Assembly (NCBI RefSeq): GCF_900177345.1
Contig: NZ_FWZT01000001.1
Coordinates: 310,001-374,000 of the forward strand
DNA length: 64,000 nucleotides
Direction: 5' to 3'
DNA from: Pseudobacteriovorax antillogorgiicola
GTDB taxonomy: Bacteria; Bdellovibrionota_B; Oligoflexia; Oligoflexales; Oligoflexaceae
The notes beneath the pieces are model-generated. The model was not told where the DNA came from, searched no databases, and saw only the letters and a program-made list of their open reading frames with translations. Each line of letters starts with the position of its first letter. The stretch's first letter is position 1. The position numbers were made by a program, and so were the translations under genes. Shown here piece after piece: positions 7,021 to 16,978 of this stretch.

Positions 7021-9135
7021 ATGAAGGCCCAATCACTATTCCCCGCCCCATTCCCTTGGCAAACCAGGCTGGCAGCAAAGCTTTGGGACGACATATCTAC
7101 GCTATATTTTCATAGTATGAATAAATCAGAAGACACTTCGATTGCGATTCCCTCAGTGATCCAAGACAAATTAAATCTCATCGGCGAATCAGCTGCACTC
7201 GTTCCTATTGAAGCATTCAAAACCGATCCAGAAACCCTGAAACCTACACACGAAGAGCGCTACTTCCTTTCAAGCGGCACCACGCAAGAGCAACGATCTC
7301 GTTCGTCATTCTCACCAGACGGGTTAGAAATCTATCGCCGCAGCTCTGTACTTCATTTCTATCAGGTACTCAGTAGATACTTTGAGGATCCTGTTCATGC
7401 TCCTGGCCTAAGCCTAATCCCTACCAGCCAAGAATGGCCTGATTCTAGCCTTGCACAGATGGTTGAATGGATTGGCGAGCATAACCCTGTCTCTCGTGAC
7501 ATTCAAAGCCCTCTAGGCTGGAGCCAAGCCGGTTGGGTTTTCGCCACCGGATTCCACATTGTTCATGCCTTCGATCAAGGCTTAAAAGTGCCTTTGCCAC
7601 CAGGCAGCATCGTTATAGAAACCGGCGGTACCAAGGGTAAGTCTAGGTCCGTAAGCCGAAACGAGTTACACCAAATGATCAAAGTGGTGTTTGCGCTCGC
7701 CGACGAGCAAATTGTCAGTGAGTATGGAATGTGTGAACTGGCATCTCAAGCATATGAAAGCACTGCCTCTGGTTCGAACATCAGACTATTTCGATTCCCT
7801 AGATGGGTGGAGTGTAAAATACAAGATAGTCATGGAGAACTGGGAGATCAAGGCATTGGTGCCTTGGTGGTACACGACAAGGCTCGCATCGATTGTCCAT
7901 ACCCTATCCGGACACAAGATCTCGTAAAGCTGAATTCCGATGGAAGCTTTGCCCTTTTAGGCCGAGTTCCAGGAAGTGTGCTGAAAGGGTGCTCACTGAA
8001 TGCCGAAAGCTTAGTTATTCCTCATGCCGAGGTTCCTGCAAAGCAAGGGCTCTGGATACGACCAGACCAATCTTGGCAAGAGAGACTCCAATCTGGCTTC
8101 GGCCATCGACTTCAGAGACTTATAGCATCAAAAGAATACTATCAGGCGGTGGACGCAGAACTTGGCTCCCAGCAGATTACCTCAGCCGCCATTGAGGACT
8201 TGCTTGCAGATATTCCAAAAGATGATGCAACTTGGCAACAAACCCTTGTCGCCGCCGGTATGAATAGCAAGCTTCCCAAACAATGGCTGTTGATCCCTCC
8301 ACAAACTCATGGTGTTGCGATCATCTACCCTCTAATTGTTGCCAACCTCTTAAATTTAAACGTCAAGGTCCGCCAGCGACGTGGCCATCCAAAAATGGAT
8401 GCACTTCTTGCAAATTTCCTAGAACAAGAAGGCTGTGCAACCACTTGGCTTCCCAACGAGTTTAAGATCGGTGAGGTCGAAGAAGATTGGGACGCTATCC
8501 TTGTCTTCGGCAGCGATGAAACTATCGATACCATACGCTCCGCTAGCCAGGCTCCTGTAAGAGGCTTTGGGACGATTATTAGTACCAGTATCATTACGGA
8601 CGTAGGGGAGTCTCAGCAACTAGCTTCCGCCAAGAGGGACATGCTCGCCCTTGCTCAGTTAGGATGCCTATCGAGCCGAATTCGTTTTGTATTGCTTCGT
8701 GATGCGCAAGACGACAAAGAGTTAACCAATTGGGATCATTCACAAAAGCCAGTCCTCTCTGATGCCCAAATCATTGGCTGTCGCCAAGCATTGTGGAGTC
8801 TTTGGAGTAGAGGTATTTCAGCTCAACAGCTTGCTGACGGCTCTATTAGCCAAACCTTTGTCTTCGACGATCAATTGCAGCCTGAGTCCTATCTCCTGCC
8901 CCAGCAGTTTTCTCAGGCAACGGTTCTCATTCGTCCAGAGGATGAAAAATCGTTTTGGATTTGGATAAACAAACAACCGTTTCTTAGAACGGGAGTCCCT
9001 CAAGGCGTAGCTGAGAAACAAAACTTGAAATCCTTCTATAGCCTTGGATCCGCCAACCGCAATCCTTGGAGCGGCTACCACCAAGGACAGCCATTATTTC
9101 TATTCGAAACACAAAAGGATCTCGACCGATGTTAA
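7021..9135 (+). CDS. fused LuxE-like acyl-protein synthetase and LuxC-like acyl-CoA reductase
   Basis: A 704-residue protein joining two families of the bacterial fatty-acid reductase. The N-terminal part (about 1-340) has the LuxE/AMP-binding motif SSGTT (residues 84-88), an EYGMCELASQAYE block, and the end motif GRVPGSVLKGCSLNAE. The C-terminal part (from about 420) resembles LuxC. It has a nucleotide-fold start near LLIPPQTHGVAI and the catalytic cysteine in QLGCLSSRIRFVLL (Cys549). LuxE adenylates a fatty acid and takes it as a thioester; LuxC reduces acyl groups to the aldehyde. The chain is shorter than the two families combined. The ATG at 7021 has AAGGA 7 nt upstream; a GTG at 6997 is less likely. 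It overlaps queA by 7 nt. No luciferase genes are present. Confidence 0.8.
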   Translation: MKAQSLFPAPFPWQTRLAAKLWDDISTLYFHSMNKSEDTSIAIPSVIQDKLNLIGESAALVPIEAFKTDPETLKPTHEERYFLSSGTTQEQRSRSSFSPDGLEIYRRSSVLHFYQVLSRYFEDPVHAPGLSLIPTSQEWPDSSLAQMVEWIGEHNPVSRDIQSPLGWSQAGWVFATGFHIVHAFDQGLKVPLPPGSIVIETGGTKGKSRSVSRNELHQMIKVVFALADEQIVSEYGMCELASQAYESTASGSNIRLFRFPRWVECKIQDSHGELGDQGIGALVVHDKARIDCPYPIRTQDLVKLNSDGSFALLGRVPGSVLKGCSLNAESLVIPHAEVPAKQGLWIRPDQSWQERLQSGFGHRLQRLIASKEYYQAVDAELGSQQITSAAIEDLLADIPKDDATWQQTLVAAGMNSKLPKQWLLIPPQTHGVAIIYPLIVANLLNLNVKVRQRRGHPKMDALLANFLEQEGCATTWLPNEFKIGEVEEDWDAILVFGSDETIDTIRSASQAPVRGFGTIISTSIITDVGESQQLASAKRDMLALAQLGCLSSRIRFVLLRDAQDDKELTNWDHSQKPVLSDAQIIGCRQALWSLWSRGISAQQLADGSISQTFVFDDQLQPESYLLPQQFSQATVLIRPEDEKSFWIWINKQPFLRTGVPQGVAEKQNLKSFYSLGSANRNPWSGYHQGQPLFLFETQKDLDRC

Positions 9136-10223
9136 AAAGATCTGACTTTTTCTATAATCTGCCTGACGAATTGATCGCTCAGTATCCTGCAGACCATCGC
9201 ACCGACTCGAAACTATTGGTCTATCGCGACCAATCCATTAACGATAGCGTCACCCGCAACCTGGCAATGCATGTTCCAGAAAACGCCGTCTTTGTGAGAA
9301 ACAACAGTCGTGTCATTCCTAGTAGACTTCTCGGTGAAACCCAACACGGCGGCAAAGTTGAACTTATGCTGATTGAGCCCATACCAGGGAACGGGGATGC
9401 TACATGGAAAGCTTTTGGCAAGCCCCTCAAGAAAATGAAACCTGATTCAAAGCTATTCTTCAATGGAGGCAACGCATACATTGAAGACCGAGTTCAAGAT
9501 GAAGACTCACCCTACTTGATCGTATCATTTGATAAGAGCTGGGCTGAATTTTATTCATGGATTGATAAGGTCGGCTACATACCCCTGCCTCCCTACATAA
9601 AGAGGGAAAAAGCGGAAACAGCACCGCAAAGCACCGATGCTATTCGCTACCAAACCGTTTACGCAGAGCCGAAAGGCAGTGTCGCCGCGCCAACAGCGGG
9701 CTTACACTTCACAGACGACTTGATTCGAACCATGGTCAATGACAAAGGTATCGAGTTTGTCGACATCACCCTGCATGTCGGGGCCGGCACCTTTTTACCT
9801 GTAAAATCAGAAGACATAGACCAGCACAAGATGCATTTTGAAACTTACATGCTGCCATCGGCTAGCTTTCAAGCAATTCAGAAGGCTCGCGCTGAAAATA
9901 GGAAAGTGATTGCAGTCGGCACCACGTCCTTACGATGCCTGGAGTCTTTCTTCCGCTTAGGGTGCGATACCCATTCGTGGGATAACTACCTGGACCTGTG
10001 GCACCAAACCAATCTGTTTATTCGACCTAAAACTAAGAATGACCGGTTTCGCCCAGGCCTCATCGATGGGATCATGACAAACTTTCATCAACCCGAAAGC
10101 ACACTCCTCATGCTTATCAGTGCAATGTTCGGGTATGATGAGGTAAGAAGAATTTATCAGCATGCTATCGAGCAGAGGTACCGTTTCTTCAGCTATGGTG
10201 ATTCTAGCCTACTTATGTTTTAG
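9129..10223 (+). CDS. queA: S-adenosylmethionine:tRNA ribosyltransferase-isomerase
   Basis: QueA transfers and isomerises the ribosyl part of SAM onto preQ1 in tRNA, giving epoxyqueuosine. The 364-residue protein begins LKRSDFFYNLPDELIAQYPA. It shows the family blocks NNSRVIPSRLLG, GYIPLPPYI, RYQTVYA, GSVAAPTAGLHFT, THVGAGTF-like LHVGAGTFLPV, VGTTSLRCLES and MTNFHQPESTLLMLISA. The ATG at 9129 lies within the last codons of the LuxE-LuxC gene (7-nt overlap), so the two are probably cotranslated. The 3' end overlaps the convergent HTH gene by 11 nt. Another queuosine gene, queE, occurs at 45.7-46.4 kb. Confidence 0.97.
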   Translation: MLKRSDFFYNLPDELIAQYPADHRTDSKLLVYRDQSINDSVTRNLAMHVPENAVFVRNNSRVIPSRLLGETQHGGKVELMLIEPIPGNGDATWKAFGKPLKKMKPDSKLFFNGGNAYIEDRVQDEDSPYLIVSFDKSWAEFYSWIDKVGYIPLPPYIKREKAETAPQSTDAIRYQTVYAEPKGSVAAPTAGLHFTDDLIRTMVNDKGIEFVDITLHVGAGTFLPVKSEDIDQHKMHFETYMLPSASFQAIQKARAENRKVIAVGTTSLRCLESFFRLGCDTHSWDNYLDLWHQTNLFIRPKTKNDRFRPGLIDGIMTNFHQPESTLLMLISAMFGYDEVRRIYQHAIEQRYRFFSYGDSSLLMF

Positions 10224-10794
10224 ATTCACGATCGTACATCTTAATCAGGATTTGGAGATCCTCAACCTGCTGCTTGAGCTGTGCGATTTCCATATCCTTG
10301 CGTTTATTTTCAGACTCTAGGCGGGCAAACTTGTGTTGGTATGACTCAGCAAGATGACGCTCAATCGAGTTGATACGGTTGATTGATCGCTCACAGTAGT
10401 CGAGCATAGCTTTCATATGAGGGTCTTGATCAGTCCGATCGAGCATGTGATCGAGATCCTCATGCCGTGACTTAATAAGGTTTTCAGGCTTCGACCAGTT
10501 CCCAGCATTCACCGCTCCCCCCTTTTCATGATGAAGCATGGGCTGCCGCGGCACACTGTTTGAACGGTTTGCCGATGGGGCTATATCAGGTGTATTAGAG
10601 GGAGGGCTTGTAAATGTATCCAGAGTGGGAGCACTCATTTGCTTTGCCACATTGGGACTATCAACTTGAATAAAATATTTTCCATCACGAAGCACTGCAT
10701 TCAATTTACCATTTTTGATGCGTCGCCTGACAGTCATATCTGAAATTGAAAAGGTGCGAGCGTACTCTACAATCGACATCCACTGTTCAGCCAT
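10213..10794 (-). CDS. helix-turn-helix (excisionase/MerR-like) protein with C-terminal coiled coil
   Basis: A 193-residue protein. Residues about 5-45 (WMSIVEYARTFSISDMTVRRRI, then a short wing NGKLNAVLRDGKYFI) look like an excisionase/MerR-like winged HTH of the HTH_17 type. The middle is low-complexity and proline/serine-rich. Residues about 130-190 form a heptad-like coiled coil, probably for oligomerisation. It may be a DNA-binding regulator; no target can be named. The ATG at 10794 has AGGGGG four nucleotides upstream; a longer reading to 10866 is unlikely. It follows the slt-like gene on the same strand and its end overlaps queA by 11 nt. Confidence 0.75.
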   Translation of the reverse strand: MAEQWMSIVEYARTFSISDMTVRRRIKNGKLNAVLRDGKYFIQVDSPNVAKQMSAPTLDTFTSPPSNTPDIAPSANRSNSVPRQPMLHHEKGGAVNAGNWSKPENLIKSRHEDLDHMLDRTDQDPHMKAMLDYCERSINRINSIERHLAESYQHKFARLESENKRKDMEIAQLKQQVEDLQILIKMYDRESKT

Positions 10795-10874
10795 GAGTCC
10801 CCCTAAACAATGTCTGTTCTCATTATAACAAGCGTCACTAGGCAAATTTTGTTCTAACGAAGCCAAAACTCTAG

Positions 10875-12860
10875 CTAGTATAAGCGATTCTCGAAGCCAT
10901 TGTGGAGCTTGGACTGTTGATCAACAAGGTTTGGAATCAACTGACCACGATAAATTCTGGAATACATAGCATAATTCGCGACAACTTTTTTCACATAGTT
11001 TCGGGTTTCTCGAAAGGGAATCGAGTCGACGAACTCATCAGTTTCACAAACCTGGCACGTATTCAGCCATTCGTCGACTTTTAATGGCCCTGCGTTGTAG
11101 CTTGCTACCGCGTAGAAGACATTTCCTTTGTAGTGTTTGAGCAGCTTAGCCAAATAGTACCCCCCGTAAAGGATGTTGATAGCGGGGTCCGTGAGTTGGG
11201 TGACCTGAAACTGAGGATCACCTAAATCCTGGCTGATATTAAAGCCTGTATATGGCATGATTTGCATAAGCCCACGGGCACCAACAGGAGACTTTGCACT
11301 CGGATTATAGAAGCTTTCCGCTCGCATTACGCTGTATAGGAGCAGCGGGTCGAGTGCCCAAAAGTCTTCCACAGCTTGCGCCCAATCCTGAAATGGCTGT
11401 GGGTACTTAAGTTGCCAGTACTCTGGATTTTCTTGAATATCGGTGTATAAGCTAGTCACTGAGCGAAGCTTCGATCTTTTTTCAGGTCTAGGTTTGCTTT
11501 GTTCCTCATACCATCTTCTAACATCGAAGACATCGCGGCCTTTAGTTTTCATAGAAATCGGGATAACTTTTCCGCGACCGGCAGTGTAATCTCCAGGTTT
11601 CAGTTGACCAAGATATTTTTGCATAACCAAGGTAGCATAGAACCCATTACCCCACCTATCGAGAATCTTTCGATCGAGAGCCAAAGCCCCCGGAGTATCA
11701 CCGCTTTTCTCTAACACCCTAGCACGCCAATAGTCTCGCATTTCTGGGACATGACGATCAAGAGACCGGTAGCGCCTGGATTGAATCATGGTTTTAGCTT
11801 TATCTAAGTTCCTAGCACGATAGTTCGACCAAAAAGCCGACCATCGAATCGAACGGCTATACGTCTTCTTTGAAGCCTTGCTCAATTCATCCGACGCTTG
11901 ATCCAGAAACCCTCGCCGCGCCAAGAATCTCCCATAACTGGCCCAAAGCCTCATCGTCGCCGAGTTTCGACCTAACCTTTCTAGGTAGGACTCATAGGTA
12001 CTCCGTGCTTGGTCTAGATCTTGGCGAGCTTCGTAGGCACGGGCCAGCATCTCCGCAATATCAGCCGTATCCTTTACCCTAAGCTTACGTTCAAGCTTAT
12101 TCTTGGCAAGATCGATGAGCCTTAGGTTATCTTTCATATAAAACAGAAGTCTCACTTTTAGATAGTGTGAACTGCGCCTCTGACCGCGAAAGCTCACCTG
12201 ATTGCTAAGGACTTTGTCATGCAACCAGTCGCGAATGTTCGGTGCTCGCCGTCCCAAACGACTTAGCTTCCGCGCAACACGATATGGTATCGACCCTGCC
12301 TTGTAACTCTCTTGAAAATGAGCGAATGACGCCAGCGACGCACCCGTATATGGGTAGTCTGAAAGTGCCTTACGAGCATAGCTCTGCCATACCTTTGGAT
12401 ACCGAGATGAGATTTGCTCCTTAACCCTGTAGAAGATATCCGTTTCTTCTAGGAAGTGTAAATACTTACTCGCTCTAGTTCTTCGCGAAATCTGATTTCT
12501 AATTTTGCGCTTGTGGCCCAGCTCCAACTGGAGTCTGAACCTCATTTCAAGAAAAAAAATATAGTCGCTAAGTGGTAGATTTTTATCATCCACGGCTGCA
12601 AGGGTCTTATAGGCACTTGCATAAGCACCAGTGAAGTAGTGAATTTGAGCCTTGTGCCAGGGATCCTGTGACGATTGCCGCAGCAGACTCATACCCTGAG
12701 AGATCTGCTGAGCATGCTGCCGGTAATCTAGTAAGAGCTTGCGATAGGTGTTTATGGTATCTGCCGACGCGGAATTACCCTCAAGCCCACCAGTTGAGAC
12801 AACGACAATCCATACCGCCAAGATCTTCCTAAGATTCCGAAGACACCGCAATGTCACCAT
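10875..12860 (-). CDS. soluble lytic murein transglycosylase-like protein (GH23)
   Basis: A periplasmic or outer-membrane-associated enzyme that cleaves murein glycan strands to 1,6-anhydro products. The 661-residue chain starts with a signal-like stretch (KILAVWIVVVSTGGLEG). A long helical repeat region (about 40-450) resembles the Slt70 U/L superhelix. The C-terminal GH23 catalytic domain contains SVMRAESFYNP with catalytic Glu515, then GARGLMQIMP and AVASYNAGP. The first 32 nt overlap the end of the clpC-like gene. Family identity is strong; it is Slt-like rather than provably the orthologue of slt. Confidence 0.9.
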   Translation of the reverse strand: MVTLRCLRNLRKILAVWIVVVSTGGLEGNSASADTINTYRKLLLDYRQHAQQISQGMSLLRQSSQDPWHKAQIHYFTGAYASAYKTLAAVDDKNLPLSDYIFFLEMRFRLQLELGHKRKIRNQISRRTRASKYLHFLEETDIFYRVKEQISSRYPKVWQSYARKALSDYPYTGASLASFAHFQESYKAGSIPYRVARKLSRLGRRAPNIRDWLHDKVLSNQVSFRGQRRSSHYLKVRLLFYMKDNLRLIDLAKNKLERKLRVKDTADIAEMLARAYEARQDLDQARSTYESYLERLGRNSATMRLWASYGRFLARRGFLDQASDELSKASKKTYSRSIRWSAFWSNYRARNLDKAKTMIQSRRYRSLDRHVPEMRDYWRARVLEKSGDTPGALALDRKILDRWGNGFYATLVMQKYLGQLKPGDYTAGRGKVIPISMKTKGRDVFDVRRWYEEQSKPRPEKRSKLRSVTSLYTDIQENPEYWQLKYPQPFQDWAQAVEDFWALDPLLLYSVMRAESFYNPSAKSPVGARGLMQIMPYTGFNISQDLGDPQFQVTQLTDPAINILYGGYYLAKLLKHYKGNVFYAVASYNAGPLKVDEWLNTCQVCETDEFVDSIPFRETRNYVKKVVANYAMYSRIYRGQLIPNLVDQQSKLHNGFENRLY

Positions 12861-15279
12861 CCACTAAGCCTATTTTGATTAAATTAATCGAGTCAGAAGA
12901 TTTTACTATCAGATGATTGGCGATTTCGTTTTCCAATAAATCTTGAACCTTGCGCTTTAAGGGCCTAGCACCATATTGATTGGTATCGATGCTACCCAAG
13001 ACGAGCTGCTTCACCTCTTCATCCACTTCAAGCTTCATTCCAAGCCCTACGACCCGGTCGCGCAAGTCTTCGAGAACAATATCGAATATTGCTCGGAACT
13101 CGTCATCATTCAGTCGATTGAAAATAATTATTTCATCGAGTCGATTGATAAACTCAGGGCGAAGATGTCGTTTTACAACCTTGAAAACTTCTTTGCTTTC
13201 GTCATCCTTAGACCATTCTGTAACCCTCGACCCGATACCAATGGGAGTCTTTTTTTCACCCATAACTTCAGAGCCAAGGTTTGAGGTCCCAATGACAACG
13301 GTGTTGGCAAAACTAACCCTCTGGCCTTCAGAGTCTGTCAACCACCCTTCATCGAGAATTTGAAGCAAGAGATTAAAGACATCTGGGTGAGCCTTTTCGA
13401 ACTCATCGAATAATACCACAGAATACGGCTGACGACGGACCTTCTCTGTTAGCTGCCCCCCTTCTCCATAGCCGACATAACCAGGTGGCGATCCAATCAA
13501 CTTGCTGACATCATGCCTCTCCATGTACTCCGACATGTCGATGCGAATGATACGACTCTCATCGTCCATCACTTCAGCAGCAATCGCCTTGGCTAGCTCA
13601 GTTTTTCCGACACCAGTAGGACCCAAAAACAAGAACGACGCAATCGGTGTATTTTTTTTCTTGAGCCCTGATCGGTTTCTTCTGATAGCGTTGGCCACAG
13701 AACCTACCGCATGCTCTTGGCCAATCACTCGTTTCTGTAGATGGCTTTCCAATTGCATGAGCTTTTCTGACTCATCTGAGACCATCTTTTGAGCTGGGAT
13801 ACCAGTGTTCTTGCTAATGAGATTGGCGATCGTTTCATGATCAACGAAAGTGTCTAAGCCTTCCCTCGCCGAGTCCACAGCCTTTCTTTTTTCTGCTAGC
13901 TCATCCTCTAATTGAGCCAGCTTCATCTGAAACATAGACATTTGTTCGAAGTCTTGCTCATTGAATGCCTTCGATTTTTCATCAATCAAATCTTGTCGTT
14001 CTTTTTCTAGTTTACGGAGCTCTGGAGGCACATAGATTACTTTGAGGCGACGCTCCGACCCTGCTTCATCGATGAGGTCTATGGCCTTGTCAGGGAGGCT
14101 CCTTTCCTGCAAGTAGCGATCCGATAGCTCCGCCGCTGCAACCAAGGCATCATCAGTATATTGAATCCCATGATGGGCTTCGTAGCGTGCCTTAAGACCT
14201 TTTAAGATCTCGATCGTTGTAGCGACCGATGGCTCCTCAACGCGCACCACCTGGAATCGTCGCTCTAGAGCTTTGTCAGACTCAATATATTGCTTGTATT
14301 CCTTATTGGTTGTAGCCCCAATACACTGTAAATCACCACGTGCTAGCGCTGGTTTGAGCATGTTTGATGCATCAAGCCCACCTGATGAGCGACCAGCTCC
14401 AACAACAGTATGGATCTCGTCAATGAATAGGATGATCTGGCCCGCTGCTGCAACAATTTCATCTGTAATGGCCTTGAGCCTCTCTTCGAATTCACCCTGC
14501 ATCTTAGCGCCAGCCAAGATGTTAGAAATTTCCAAGCTCAGAATACGCTTGTTTCTCAGATAATCAGGAACATCTGCGGAAATGATACGATTGGCGAGTC
14601 CTTCAGCAATCACCGTTTTACCGACTCCCGGCTCTCCAAGAAGCAAAGGATTGTTTTTCTTGCGCCGCGACAGGATCTGAATGACCCGATCAATCTCAAA
14701 ATCTCTCCCGATCACCGGGTCCAGTTGTTCACGGCGAGCCATCAAAGTCAGATCGGTTGTGTATTCTTCTAATACTGACTGGCGAGATTCTTCCTCGCGA
14801 TCAGAGATCTTCTGATTGCCACGAATATCTTCCAATGCCTTAGAGCATGCCTGATAGTCTAATCCTACCTCGCTCAGGATATTAGCGTTGGCTGGGACTG
14901 ACCCATCAAAACAAGCCAAAAATAGCGCTCCCGTGGAGATGTATGTATCCCCCATGCGCCGACGCTCACGATCTGCTGCCTCGAAGAGGTTCTCAACTTC
15001 CTTTGTCATCCTAATTTGACTTACTTGGCCAGGATGAAACTGCGGGAGGCTGTTAATGGAAGAAATAGCAATGTCCACGATTTTAGCGCGCACATCCCCA
15101 GGATCTTTATCCAACTCATTGAGGACTTTAATAACAATCGAATCTTTTTGGTCTACCAAGGCAACCAAGATGCCCTCGGGCCCAACTACTGACTTTCTCT
15201 GATTCGCATATTCCATCAAAGCAGCCTGCAACGCCTCTGTAACTTTGACTGTGGAGTTTTTAATAAGTCTTTGAACCAT
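12829..15279 (-). CDS. clpC: ClpC-type AAA+ unfoldase
   Basis: An Hsp100 unfoldase of 816 residues. It has an N-terminal Clp repeat domain (about 1-145) and a first AAA module with Walker A GEPGVGKT and [12 protein letters not shown] short UVR-like linker ([20 protein letters not shown], about residues 410-450) follows. The second AAA module has [26 protein letters not shown] and [14 protein letters not shown]. The short linker argues for ClpC rather than ClpB. A PIGIG tripeptide-loop-like segment after the second module could dock on ClpP. ClpC feeds proteins to ClpP for degradation. It is the first gene of a run with the slt-like and HTH genes. The ATG at 15279 has a weak ribosome site. Confidence 0.88.
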   Translation of the reverse strand: MVQRLIKNSTVKVTEALQAALMEYANQRKSVVGPEGILVALVDQKDSIVIKVLNELDKDPGDVRAKIVDIAISSINSLPQFHPGQVSQIRMTKEVENLFEAADRERRRMGDTYISTGALFLACFDGSVPANANILSEVGLDYQACSKALEDIRGNQKISDREEESRQSVLEEYTTDLTLMARREQLDPVIGRDFEIDRVIQILSRRKKNNPLLLGEPGVGKTVIAEGLANRIISADVPDYLRNKRILSLEISNILAGAKMQGEFEERLKAITDEIVAAAGQIILFIDEIHTVVGAGRSSGGLDASNMLKPALARGDLQCIGATTNKEYKQYIESDKALERRFQVVRVEEPSVATTIEILKGLKARYEAHHGIQYTDDALVAAAELSDRYLQERSLPDKAIDLIDEAGSERRLKVIYVPPELRKLEKERQDLIDEKSKAFNEQDFEQMSMFQMKLAQLEDELAEKRKAVDSAREGLDTFVDHETIANLISKNTGIPAQKMVSDESEKLMQLESHLQKRVIGQEHAVGSVANAIRRNRSGLKKKNTPIASFLFLGPTGVGKTELAKAIAAEVMDDESRIIRIDMSEYMERHDVSKLIGSPPGYVGYGEGGQLTEKVRRQPYSVVLFDEFEKAHPDVFNLLLQILDEGWLTDSEGQRVSFANTVVIGTSNLGSEVMGEKKTPIGIGSRVTEWSKDDESKEVFKVVKRHLRPEFINRLDEIIIFNRLNDDEFRAIFDIVLEDLRDRVVGLGMKLEVDEEVKQLVLGSIDTNQYGARPLKRKVQDLLENEIANHLIVKSSDSINLIKIGLVDGDIAVSSES

Positions 15280-15355
15280 AAATCACCCAGCTCTTGAACT
15301 TCGAAAAGACTGTTCTATAGTATCAACGATTCGCTTTAAAACGGAAGGCAGGCAG

Positions 15356-16021
15356 ATGACAAAAAACCTTGCAGCAGTTCTATTTGATTTTGACGGTGTC
15401 GTCGTGGACAGCATGCCCGCTCACCTCCAAGCTTGGAAAATAGCTTATGAAGAACTTTTCAACGAAACCTTAAGCGCTGAAGACCTCGATAGGCTTGTTG
15501 GTAAATCCACCAAAGTTATCAGCGGCATTCTCGCTGCTCGGATGAATAAGGGCTTACTCTCCGACGAGCTGGCCCAACGCAAGATTATGGCCTTGCAGGG
15601 GTTGATTGCTGACGTCGCCCTTCTACCGGGTGTCAGAGAAACTTTCCAAAGCTTGCACTCACAAAAAATCCCCTTTGGAATTGTCAGCAACGCCAGTCGT
15701 GAATTTATCGGAGGACTCCTTATGGCTCACGACCTCGATGTTCCATTTTTTCTTGGCATTGAGGACTACACCAAGCCCAAGCCTCACCCACAGCCTTACT
15801 TTCTCGGTGCAGAGAAAGCAGGGTTCACCTTCTCCGACTATAAAAATATCATGGTTTTCGAAGATAGCGTTCATGGTTTAAAAGCTGCCCTAGGGGCTTC
15901 CATGATAGGCGTTGGGGTTACCACCCAGCACAGCGCCGATGTCCTTGCGGGAGTCGGGGCACATCACACCTGTGCGCATCTCGACGAAGCCTTAGCCCTT
16001 GGACTTTTGCCTCCCCTCTAG
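15356..16021 (+). CDS. HAD-superfamily phosphatase, beta-phosphoglucomutase-like
   Basis: 221 residues with all HAD motifs. Motif I is LFDFDGVVVDS (nucleophile and acid Asp), motif II is GIVSNAS, motif III Lys is in YTKPKPHPQPY, and motif IV is VFEDSVHGLKAA. The cap-1 helical domain lies between residues about 20 and 85. This is the subfamily of sugar-phosphate phosphatases and beta-phosphoglucomutases; the substrate cannot be told. It is divergent from clpC across 76 nt, and its last 30 nt overlap the convergent DUF3050-like gene. Confidence 0.88.
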   Translation: MTKNLAAVLFDFDGVVVDSMPAHLQAWKIAYEELFNETLSAEDLDRLVGKSTKVISGILAARMNKGLLSDELAQRKIMALQGLIADVALLPGVRETFQSLHSQKIPFGIVSNASREFIGGLLMAHDLDVPFFLGIEDYTKPKPHPQPYFLGAEKAGFTFSDYKNIMVFEDSVHGLKAALGASMIGVGVTTQHSADVLAGVGAHHTCAHLDEALALGLLPPL

Positions 16022-16822
16022 ATTTTTTCCGCCAGGGAGAAGAGTGAGAGACGGCATTCCCTGGACACCTAACTTTTCCGAGTAGTCTTCTAGGCTATAA
16101 GAGATGCTGTTCCATAGATCCAAGCGAGCTTTCATGGCTTTTTCAGCCGTTCTTTCTGCCTCGCTCTGATAACTCCCACTTTGCATGCACAGAATCTCAA
16201 CCAGGCGACCTGAAGCTGAAAAACCTGGTCGCTTCAAGCCTTCAATATGACTTTCAAAGTAGTCAAGCAAGGCGTTAACTTCAACTTTTGGTAGCATCGA
16301 TTCAATATTCATCAGAAAGTGATCCGGGATGTAAGGCTCACCCTCATAAAACAGAACTGCTGCTTTCTGATATGCTGGAGCTGATAGAAAAGGCAAGATA
16401 CTTCGACAGTATCTCTGGACTTCCTCAGGCAATCGGGCACAACGCAAGGCTCGATAAACGTCCTTTTCCTTATCAATAAGTTCAAAAAAGCAAAATACCG
16501 GCCCAATATTGGCTCCGATATCCTCCATAGCATTGATATAGAGTTCAAGGTGACTCTGAATCTGACCATCACCCTGGTCTTCCACTACTTCGTCAAGAAT
16601 AACTTCTGTTATGAGCCGAAGGCATTCCTTTTGCTCACATGAGTTGATGGACTTTAGATCATTCACAAGTTCATTGTGAAGGCTCTTGATAAGGCTATGG
16701 TAGAGCCAAACACATATAACGTGCCGCTCCATAAAATAGGTCAATGATTGCCGATTGAAAACCAAGTCATAAACTTTATGGTTTTCAAGCATTTGAAAGT
16801 ATCGATCGGTCATGAAAGACAT
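15992..16822 (-). CDS. DUF3050-like protein (heme oxygenase-like helical fold predicted)
   Basis: 276 residues. The blocks HKVYDLVFNRQSLTYFMERH, VWLYHSLIKSLH, RLITEVILDEVVED and SHLELYINAMEDIGAN match what I recall of the DUF3050 family. That family is predicted to adopt a helical fold like heme oxygenase or TenA. The conserved His and Glu residues could form a metal site. Function is unknown. The start ATG at 16822 has GGAGG 9 nt upstream. The end overlaps the HAD gene by 30 nt. Family assignment is from memory of the sequence pattern, not from a search. Confidence 0.72.
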   Translation of the reverse strand: MSFMTDRYFQMLENHKVYDLVFNRQSLTYFMERHVICVWLYHSLIKSLHNELVNDLKSINSCEQKECLRLITEVILDEVVEDQGDGQIQSHLELYINAMEDIGANIGPVFCFFELIDKEKDVYRALRCARLPEEVQRYCRSILPFLSAPAYQKAAVLFYEGEPYIPDHFLMNIESMLPKVEVNALLDYFESHIEGLKRPGFSASGRLVEILCMQSGSYQSEAERTAEKAMKARLDLWNSISYSLEDYSEKLGVQGMPSLTLLPGGKNLEGRQKSKG

Positions 16823-16942
16823 GAAAATCCACCTCCAGTGGGAACACCAGACCTTGGGAATTAAGTCGTTGAGGAATACTTTTAGTATAAGGAAAAAATA
16901 GCCAAGCGCCTAGGCTTGCAAACACTGGGGGACTTCGGTTAT

Positions 16943-16964
16943 AGGGTGCGAACAAGCGCACCCT
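16943..16964 (-). terminator. hairpin downstream of the glycosyltransferase gene
   Basis: AGGGTGCG (16943-16950) pairs perfectly with CGCACCCT (16957-16964) over a 6-nt loop, 15 nt after the stop at 16979. There is no strong T run, so it may be a rho-assisted or 3'-protective hairpin. Confidence 0.5.
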
Positions 16965-16978
16965 TAAGAACGACTGTA

